Below are positions 56,858 through 64,000 of a DNA stretch of 64,000 nt, piece after piece; within the stretch, counting starts at the first letter, position 1; each line of letters starts with the position of its first letter. The stretch lies in the NCBI GenBank assembly GCA_021292165.1, contig CM037877.1:84847691-84911690 (forward strand), given 5' to 3'. The notes beneath the pieces are model-generated. The model worked only from the letters and a program-made list of their open reading frames with translations, searched no databases and was not told where the DNA came from. The translations under genes and the position numbers were made by a program. Origin of the DNA: Shinisaurus crocodilurus. Taxonomy: Eukaryota > Chordata > Lepidosauria > Squamata > Shinisauridae.

Positions 56858-57847
56858 AGGAACAATGTAAGCAAGTGTAAAGTGATGGACATTGGGGCAA
56901 GAAATCCCAACTTTGTGTATATGCTGATGGGGTCTGAGCTGGAGGTGACTGACCAAGAAAGAGATTTGGGTTGTGGTGGACAGCTCAATGAAAATGTCAA
57001 CCCAATGTGCAGCTGCAGTGAAAAAGGCAAATTCCATGTTAGGCAGTGTGAAGGGAGGAAAGACGGGGTACCTTAACTCCCAGCAGTGTAGGCAGGGACA
57101 AAAAATTGCTTGGATTGAACACCAACCCAACAAAGTAGGCTGCTACCTCCCCTTTTGTTCAACTCAGCCTGAGCCAAGGGACTCTCAGACCTTACAGGAC
57201 ACCCCTAAGGCTTATAAAACAAGGGCCCAAGCCAGCACCCTCTATTTCAAAGCCCTTGGCCTGAAACTTTAAATGGTAGCAATAACCAAGAGAAAAGCCC
57301 TGGACTTAGTACCAAGGCCAATTGGAATGAAGCGCACACATTCAAATATGGTAGGTTTATTTACAAAAAGGGAAAATGGAAAGGGAATAACATACAAAAG
57401 TATCAGAGCAGTGTTTGGAAACAATACTTAACAAGGCAAAATAACAAAACTAACTAAACCTGTCTATACGTAGCAGCAGCACGGGTCTTCAGCAGAACAG
57501 GACCTCAGAAAGTGAACTCTCCAAAGCAAACATTGGACAGGGCAAAATGAAAGCAAGCAAAGACAAAGACATATTTTCTCTCCTTGGTTTTATACCCCAA
57601 AGCCTTTAGCAAATTTGATGTGATCCCTATTAGCTAATCACGACCTAGCTGGAAATGATCTGCCCAGGCATTCTGGGGGGCAGAAGGCTCTCACCAACAC
57701 TCAGCTGAACTTGTTCAGCCCAATTAGTGCAGGTTCTGCTTTGGCCCTGAAACAAGGGATGGCATGGGATAAACACACCCAGGTGGCCTAACAAATACAT
57801 GCAGGCTCAGCCACACAGAAAGAAACCTTACAGGCTGCTAAAACACA

Positions 57848-58006
57848 GATTCATAGATCATAGAGTTGGAAGGGGCCTACAAGGCCATCAAGTCCAACCC
57901 CCTGCTCAATGCAGGAAACTAGGGGAGGGGTCTCCCATCCAAGAAATAACCAGGCCTGACCCTGCTTAGCTTTCCACACTCAGACAAGTTGAGCCAGCAT
58001 GAGCCA
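57848..58006 (-). repeat. 5S-rRNA-derived SINE with CR1 tail, minus strand
   Basis: Complement of the SINE at 61845-62002: 'cctgctcaatgcaggaaac', 'gaccctgcttagctttccac' and 'cttccaactctatgatctat' on the complement. The 5S-like part is 57926-57988. Confidence 0.87.
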
Positions 58007-58270
58007 CAGAAGAAAAATACTTGGATTGCAAGTAACTTGGTTTGAGAGCGTTTTGCAAAACAAGCAAATTTTTTAAATAAATTTTGACTTCATCAACAAG
58101 TGATGTCTTGCAATACAAGTAGTGTAGGGATGTAACCACTCGCCTCGAGCAAGCATAGCGGGTGGAAATCGGCCCCGCTCATGCCCGCCAGAGACTCGCT
58201 TTGATATAAGTGTTTTGGATTAAAAGCACGGTTCCGGAACGAATCATGCTTGCAATCCAAGGTATTACTG
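58007..58270. mobile_element. Tigger/pogo-like MITE, copy 3
   Basis: Right end TTGCAATCCAAGGTATTACTG followed by TA at 58271-58272. Left end decayed (AATACTTGGATTGCA from about 58016). Opposite orientation to copy 2; the GC-rich centre 'ggccccgctcatgcccgcc' is shared. Confidence 0.85.
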
Positions 58271-58322
58271 TAGATTTCTGGACAGGCATAATTAGGAAAG
58301 AAATCTAAAATAGAAGAGAAAT

Positions 58323-61272
58323 TTGATTTATATGAAAAGAGCTTACTTTGAAAATAGTAACAAGAATTCTAAAATGTTAGCTAGATCCACACAAAAAAAA
58401 CGGGGGGAAAATATAGTTGGAATAATAAAGGATAAAAAAGGGAAAGGACATAATTTGATGAAGGAAAAATTAAAAATTTTCAAGAATTTTATTCAGAATT
58501 ATATAAAGCAGGAAAAGGTGAGGAAGATAGGATTAAAGAATATATTGAAAAGCATATGAAAATGAGAATACAAGAAGAAGATAGAGAGACGATGGAGCAA
58601 CCATTCTCAGATTTGGAGATAGATTTTGCTATAAATAAATTAAAAGAGGGCAAGACCCCAGGAGTAGATGGATTAGGGGTGGAATATTACAAGGTTTTTA
58701 AACATATGTTAATTCCAAGGTTGAAGTTATTATATAATAATATAATGGAAGGGAGAGAAATTCCCCCCTCATGGAAGCAATCTATGATTATAGTAATTCC
58801 AAAACCAGGAAAGGATTTAACAGAACCAGATTCATATAGACCCATTTCATTAATAAATCAAGACGCAAAATTATTTACTGCAATACTAGCGAGACGAATG
58901 AATAGGTTTATGAGTAAATATGTAGGGGTGGACCAATGCAGATTTATTGCAGGTCGACAAATGGCCGACTTAACTAGAAGAGTATTAAATATAATATATA
59001 GTATAAAGAAAAATAATGTTAAAGCGGGTATATTAGCATTAGATATTTTCAAGGCTTTTGATTGCGTGGAATGGCCTACGTTAAAAATGATAATAAAAAA
59101 TATGGGGTTTGGAATAAAATTTAAAGGAGTAATTAATCAATTATATGCCCATAATATTACAAATGTAGTGGTAAATGATGGTATTACAGAACAAATTTCC
59201 TTAGACCGAGGAACTAGACAAGGATGTCCCCTTTCCCCTATTTTGTTTGCATTAGTGATGGAAATACTAGCAAATGTAGTAAGAGAAGATAGAAATATTA
59301 TAGGGATGGGGGTTGGAGATCAAATTAAAATAAATCTATTTGCAGATGATACTTTATTAACAATTTAAAATCCTATCGAAACAATGGATAGGTTGGAGAA
59401 CCACTTGAAAGAATTTGGAGAAATAACTGGGCTTCAGATGAATTGGGGTAAATCCAATATTTTATTGTTTAATTATAGTAAAAAAGAGGAGAGTGAAATG
59501 TTAAAGAAAAAATATAACATTAAAATTACAAATGTAATTAAATATTTAGGAATAGAAATTACACAAGATATTGATAAAGTAGGAGAACAAAATTTTAGAA
59601 AGTTAAAGACAGAGGTTAAAAATAAAATAGAGGAGTATAAAAAAATTGGACATTCTTGGTTTGGTAGAATTGCGTTGGTAAAATTGAAGATATTGCCTAA
59701 AATAAACTTTTTGTTTAGGAAGTTACCTGTAAAGATTACAGAAAAAGAAATTAAAGATTGACAATCAATTATTAATGAATATTGTAATGGAAGGAAAAGA
59801 TCAAGGATTAATAAATATAGTTGGTATAAAGCGCAAAAAATAGGTGGTTTAGGTCTTCCTAATATAAAGTGGTATTATTTAGCCAACCAAGTAAGACATA
59901 TTTTGGACATTATAGCAGGGAAAGACAAAATGTGGTTGGAATTAGAATCACGAGAATTAGGAAACATGATGGTGAATATATTATTTAAGAAAAATATAAA
60001 TAATATTATAAAAGGACTAGAAAATCCCTTTTTGAGGAATATGTTAGAGAGTTGGAATAGTACGAGGAAACTTTTTACACCAGAGGTATCCCCGTTAACT
60101 CCGGTAGTGGTCATGGAGGACTTTCCAGAAAATGTAAGACATATAGAAGCTATACTAAGGAGAAAAAAGGTGATTAAATTAATGGATTGGGTGGAAAAAT
60201 TGAAGACTAGAGAACATATAATAGAATTAGTAGGAAGAGAGAGAATTTCATGGTTAAATTCAATGCAATTGGAACTGTGGTTAAAGAAGTGGAAGACAAG
60301 AATGGACAGCGAAAGAGGACTAACCAATTTTGAAAAGATAGTTTTGACTAGAGAAGCTATAGAAGGTAATGTTTCAACAAGAGGTACAACAAAGGTTTTA
60401 TATACGATGTTACAAAAAGAAGAAGAGCATAAAGATTCTCTATATTTGGGATAGACGTATTGTAAGAGTTATGTCAACTAGGATAAAAGAGAACTTTTAT
60501 AAAGTGGTATGGAGATGGTATTTAACTCCAGTAAGATTAAATCGGATAGATAAAAATTGCTCCGCATTGTGTTGGAGAGGATGTAATGTAAAAGGTACAT
60601 ATGCCCACATGTGGTGGAGCTGTAAAAATGTTCTGGAATTTTGGCAGAAAGTATTTGCAGAAATATCAGAAATAATTGGAATGGAATTAGAAGTCTGCCC
60701 AAAATTAGCATTGTTAACAATTACCGAAAAGTTAGTTTGTTTAAAAAATACAAAAGAATTGATTGTGAATTTGTTAACAGCAGCAAAATTAATGATAGCT
60801 AGGAATTGGAAGGTTCAACATTTTATTTATTTTATTTATTTATTTATTTATTATATTTATACCCCGCCTTTTTTCCTGCAAGGAACCCAAGGCGGCTTAC
60901 ATAATCCTCCTCCTCTTCTCCATTTTATCCTCACAACAACCCTGTGAGGTAGGTTAGGCTGAGAGTCAGTGACTGGCCCAAAGTCACCCAGTGAGTTTCA
61001 TGGCCCAGCGGGGACTAGAACCTGGATCTCCCGAGTCCCAGTCCAACACTCTAACCACTACGCCACATGTCTTTTCAATTACTGAATGGTATAAAGAGGT
61101 ATGGGATATCGCGCTAAATGATAAATTAACTTGTAATATTAAGTGTCAAAAAGGACAATTGGAGAAAGACACCTTTGTGAACATTTGGGGTAAATTTTTG
61201 GATTATGTGTTGGTGAAGGGGAAGGGGAACAAACCTTGTCAAGACTTGTTATATTTTTGGAATATAGAATGA
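58323..61272 (+). pseudogene. L1 ORF2 reverse transcriptase, broken
   Basis: Would copy L1 RNA at its nick. Visible RT motifs: LKEGKTPGVDGLGVEYYK, IVIPKPGKD, YRPISLINQDAKLFTAILA, the palm aspartate in ALDIFKAFD (about 59040), RGTRQGCPLSPILFAL and the catalytic FADD in NLFADDTLL (about 59340). After it come MNWGKS, KYLGIEI, and a C-terminal cysteine/histidine motif CWRGC...YAHMWWSC (about 60575-60630). Breaks: a frameshift around 58440-58480, stops at about 59366 and 59759, a shift near 60440, and the SINE at 60818. The last frame ends at 61272. Confidence 0.9.
60818..61066 (-). repeat. tRNA-derived SINE inside the L1, minus strand
   Basis: Tail (TTTA)n, 'tttataccccgcc', then the body and a head ending 'ccactacgccaca' near 61066. 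B box complement 'ggactagaacc' lies near 61011. It has lost the first bases of its head. Confidence 0.85.
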
Positions 61273-61844
61273 TATCTTGTATATATATATAAATTTTTTG
61301 GGGGGGAGAAATATAACTTGGTCCCAAGAGGTGGGGGGGTGCACAATGTTTATGTTGTATTTTTTTTTTTGTTGTATCCATTAGTAGCTGTAAGATGTGA
61401 AAAAAATTAATAAAATATTTATTTAAAAAAAAAAAAGGAATCTAAAATAGAACTGCCAAGTCATACACCCCTTATACAAATCTATGGTTTGACCACACTT
61501 GGAATACTGTGTACAGTGCTGGTCACTGCACAAAAAAAAGGATATTGTAGAGTTGGAAAAAGTGCAGAAAAGGAAAATTAAAATTATCAAGGGGCTGGAG
61601 TAACTCCCCCTATGAGGGAAGGTTACAACAACTGGAACTGTAACACAGTCCCAGATGTTGTAACCAGATCTTGGAGAAAATGTGAGTGAGGGAAGGATAG
61701 AGGTGTACAAAATTATGCATGGTGTGGAGAAAGTGGTTATGGAGACATTTTTCTCCCTCATAATATTAGAAGCCGGGGTCATCCCATGAAGCTGATTGGT
61801 GGGAGCTTCAGGACAGATAAAAGGAGCAAGTATTCACACAGCAC

Positions 61845-62002
61845 AGTGGCTCATGCTGGCTCAGCTTGTCTGAGTGTGGAAAGCTAAGCAGGGTCAGGCC
61901 TGGTTATTACTTGGATGGGAGACCCCTCCTCTAGTTTCCTGCATTGAGCAGGGGGTTGGACTCGATGGCCTTGTAGGCCCCTTCCAACTCTATAATCTAT
62001 GA
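61845..62002 (+). repeat. 5S-rRNA-derived SINE with CR1 tail, plus strand
   Basis: Bases 61868-61924 read like vertebrate 5S rRNA: A-box 'agctaagcagggtc' (61882-61895) and C-box 'tggatgggagacc' (61912-61924), the internal Pol III promoter. The 3' part 'gggggttggactcgatggcc' and 'cttccaactctataatctat' is CR1-like. About 158 bp. Inserted into the CR1 3' region. Confidence 0.88.
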
Positions 62003-62646
62003 ACCTCTATAAACTATGGAATTCACTTCTATATGCTATTTGCTACCTCCAGTATCAGAGGCAGTATGCCTATGAACACCAGTTGCTGGGGAACCTGGGC
62101 AGGAGGGTGCTATTGCACTCATGTCCTACTTGTGGGTTTCCTGTGGGCAGCTGGTTGGCCACTGTGTGAACACTCAGAATGGTGGACTAGATGGACCTTG
62201 GCCTGATACAGCATGGCTTTTCTTATGTTTTTAACTTCTCTTTAGCAAATATAAAAAGCAAGTGTGTGCACACTTACACACATAGGACACACACATGTAG
62301 ACACAGGTCAGGGCTATGAATGCAATCCTAAATGGTGTGGGGGAGTGAAGTATGGGATCGTCCACCATTTCCAAAGCCGTGCTTAGCTCATGCTGACCAG
62401 GGAGGTGGTTTGACATTGCCTTTTGTCACTGCAGTTGACAGCACATCTATTTTTAAAAAAGAAACCCCTCATTGAAAACAATGAAGGGGAATTTACACAA
62501 GCTCCAGGCTGGCATAGTTGAGGGGTCTCTCGGGAGTGGAGGGGCTTTGGATTCAGCAGATCCAAAGCTGCATCCAACCCACCCCTGCCCCCAGAAAGCC
62601 TGTTTCAGGGTCTGCTGTTGGGATCAACTTTGGTAGCAGATTATAC
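62003..62646 (+). other. CR1 3' UTR (to 62235), then non-coding stretch
   Basis: 62003-62235 is the CR1 3' end ('gcagctggttggccactgtg' to 'cttatg'). 62236-62646 shows nothing else recognised. Confidence 0.6.
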
Positions 62647-62782
62647 CAGGAATGGGTAACTTGTAGCCCTCCAGATGTTTTGGCCTACAATTCCCAATAA
62701 CCTTAGCCAGCATAGCCAGTGGTGAGGGATGATGGGAGTTGTAGGCCAAAACATTTGAAGGGCCACAAGTTGCCCACCCATG
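62647..62782. mobile_element. Palindromic hAT MITE, decayed target sites
   Basis: CAGGAATGGGTAACTTG...CAAGTTGCCCACCCATG ends, arms 'ttttggcctacaattccca' and 'gggagttgtaggccaaaa'. Flanks (gattatac, atttacac) match at only 5 of 8 positions. Confidence 0.75.
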
Positions 62783-64000
62783 ATTTACACCCATGGTGCT
62801 TTTCTCATGATTTACACCACCCCATCCTAACCCCTACCAGGCCGCAGATCTGAGAGGTTAGATTGCTCTGTATATTCTTAAGTAAATATGATATTTCTTC
62901 TTTCTATGTTGCTTGGATAGTTCCAAATGTTTTCAAGCTTCTAAAAAAATTATGTAGAAGTTGAATATTCTAGTCATAAATAATTTTATGATTTTACAAT
63001 TTTCCATTAGGAAAAGCTGATATTTGCTGCAAAGCAAAAAGAATAGCTCCTTCAGTTTTTCCAACTTATAGATAAGTTGGCCCTTAGCATTTCATATTTT
63101 GTCTTTATAATATTCAACTATTAATTACTGCTTACATTTAAAAAAACAAAAAAACAAAAACAAGTATTCCCGTGCTAGAACAGACCAAGATCTGTTTAGT
63201 CCAGTGTCCTAACTGTAGTACCATACATTTAGTTTAGACAGCTCTGGCCGCAGCAGCAGTGGTCAAATTACATGGGGGTCAGAGAGGGCCTGATCCCCTT
63301 ACACTTTGTGACAGTCCCCTTAACTTTATTTTTTTAATAAGAGTACGGGATTTGGCTAAAATTGAGTTGAGTCAGGGTTGGAGGCTTGTTGATTTCATAA
63401 AGGCCCCTCCATCTCCTCCCCCTGCCCCCAATAATTTAAGTACTGGGCACCATGTCTCAAGATGAATGTTGACAAAATTGGCAGCAATACAAGTGCTGTA
63501 AGTACTTGAAAAGCAACAAGACCTGTCTAGAATGAAAAATGAACACCTGTCTAGAAAGGAAGCTGCTGGGTATGTTCAGAATATTTGGGTGGGGGGTATG
63601 TGTGGAAAATTTACAAGCTTAAAATGTGCATATTTGATCCGTTCTTTCAAAATCTACCTCCTTGTTATGTTCCTTTATTTGAATATCTGAATTATATTAT
63701 CTGGTGTAAGAGGTAATATTGGACCAATCCAGACATTACCACACTATTGTGGGTGCTGCTTCCCCGTGGCTTCTTTGAGTTCAGTAAAATTTTGGTGTCT
63801 GAACTATATAGATTGGGACAATGTCATGGTTTCTTCCTACCTGGGCTTCCTAGAGTGACCTTCAAATATTTGCATAATTAGCCCCACCTACATGATTTCT
63901 GCATCCAAATGTTACTGTAGCAGTATGAGAAGAAACTATGGGAATGGTTTCCATGCTGCTATGGTAACACATGAATTAGCCCTTGTTTGTTTCACTCATT
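62783..64000. other. Non-coding stretch to window end
   Basis: 63149-63220 has a weak CR1-tail-like phrase. Otherwise nothing recognised. Confidence 0.45.

Larger units (their letters stand above)
57047..58284 (-). mobile_element. Solo LTR 4, minus strand, with nested insertions
   Basis: Ends TGTGAAGGGAGG and TTCTGGACA; flanks ggcag (57042-57046) and ggcat (58285-58289) match at 4 of 5. The complement of a poly(A) signal lies at 57356-57361. It holds a 5S-derived SINE (57848-58006) and a Tigger-like MITE (about 58007-58270). Removing them leaves about 0.8 kb. The boundary is supported by the CR1 register on both sides. Confidence 0.6.
58316..61438 (+). mobile_element. L1 LINE, 5'-truncated, with 14-bp TSD
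   Basis: Carries the later part of L1 ORF2, a 3' UTR with poly(A) signal (about 61409-61414), and an A-rich tail. Flanked by AATCTAAAATAGAA at 58302-58315 and 61439-61452. ORF1 and the endonuclease are missing. A minus-strand SINE is inserted at 60818-61066. Confidence 0.93.
56858..62235 (+). mobile_element. CR1-type LINE copy split into pieces by later insertions
   Basis: CR1 segments: 56858-57046 (frame reading VMDIGARNPNF, then DLG, then QCAAAVKKANSMLG), 58285-58315 and 61439-61844 (continuing LEKVQKR and MKLIGGSFRTDK), and 62003-62235 (3' UTR ending TTTTCTTATG). They are separated by an LTR (57047-58284), an L1 (58316-61438) and a 5S-derived SINE (61845-62002). The joins are in register with each other and with the copy at 50846-51800. 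Confidence 0.8.

Noticed and set aside
61868..61924. Possible 5S rRNA gene
   Set aside because: Only part of 5S is present and it is fused to a CR1-like tail; a second copy has the same structure.

Overview
This window is vertebrate nuclear DNA, most likely from a squamate reptile (lizard-like). I infer this from the repeat landscape: short palindromic hAT-type elements, tRNA-headed SINEs with an L2-like tail, CR1, L2 and L1 LINE pieces, a DIRS element, a Tc1-like element, a Penelope-like remnant and several solo LTRs. I found no intact host protein-coding gene. All convincing protein similarity belongs to mobile elements, and nearly all of those frames are broken.

Layout. 1-5.1 kb: an old repeat, then a 5'-truncated non-LTR retrotransposon on the minus strand (about 1.78-4.35 kb) carrying a 250-bp Tigger-like MITE, then two SINEs, one split by a hAT element. 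5.2-6.15 kb: a CpG island with a plausible untranslated first exon ending at a splice donor near 5858. It is the best host-gene signal here, and much of the rest could be a long first intron. 6-26 kb: mostly non-coding DNA with a solo LTR (9518-10199), a 1.55-kb hAT element with perfect 8-bp duplications (11759-13313), and two hAT MITEs inserted back to back at one target (18606-18884). 26-38 kb: a second solo LTR (26393-27522), a hAT element (27788-28152), a tRNA SINE (33279-33535) and a foldback hAT element built from GAGTC/GACTC repeats (34049-34941).

38.3-42.7 kb: a nearly complete DIRS retroelement with inverted terminal repeats, gag remnant, reverse transcriptase/RNase H, a Dam-like methyltransferase region, a tyrosine recombinase and an internal complementary region that matches both outer ends. 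It is inactivated by a gag deletion and frameshifts. 44-50 kb: a second Tigger-like MITE, a foldback element, a third solo LTR (45413-46045), smaller MITEs and an L2 remnant.

50.8-62.8 kb is a nested-insertion region. One CR1 copy (minus) is split by a double-hairpin foldback element. A Tc1-like element (54589-56331) carries a hAT MITE. A second CR1 copy (plus, about 56.86-62.24 kb) was split by an LTR, which holds a 5S-rRNA-derived SINE and a third Tigger-like MITE, and again by a 5'-truncated L1 flanked by a 14-bp target-site duplication; that L1 holds a tRNA SINE. A further 5S-derived SINE lies in the CR1 3' part. The elements do not form a host pathway; together they record successive transposition events. 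All family names come from reading sequence and motifs by eye, without a database search.
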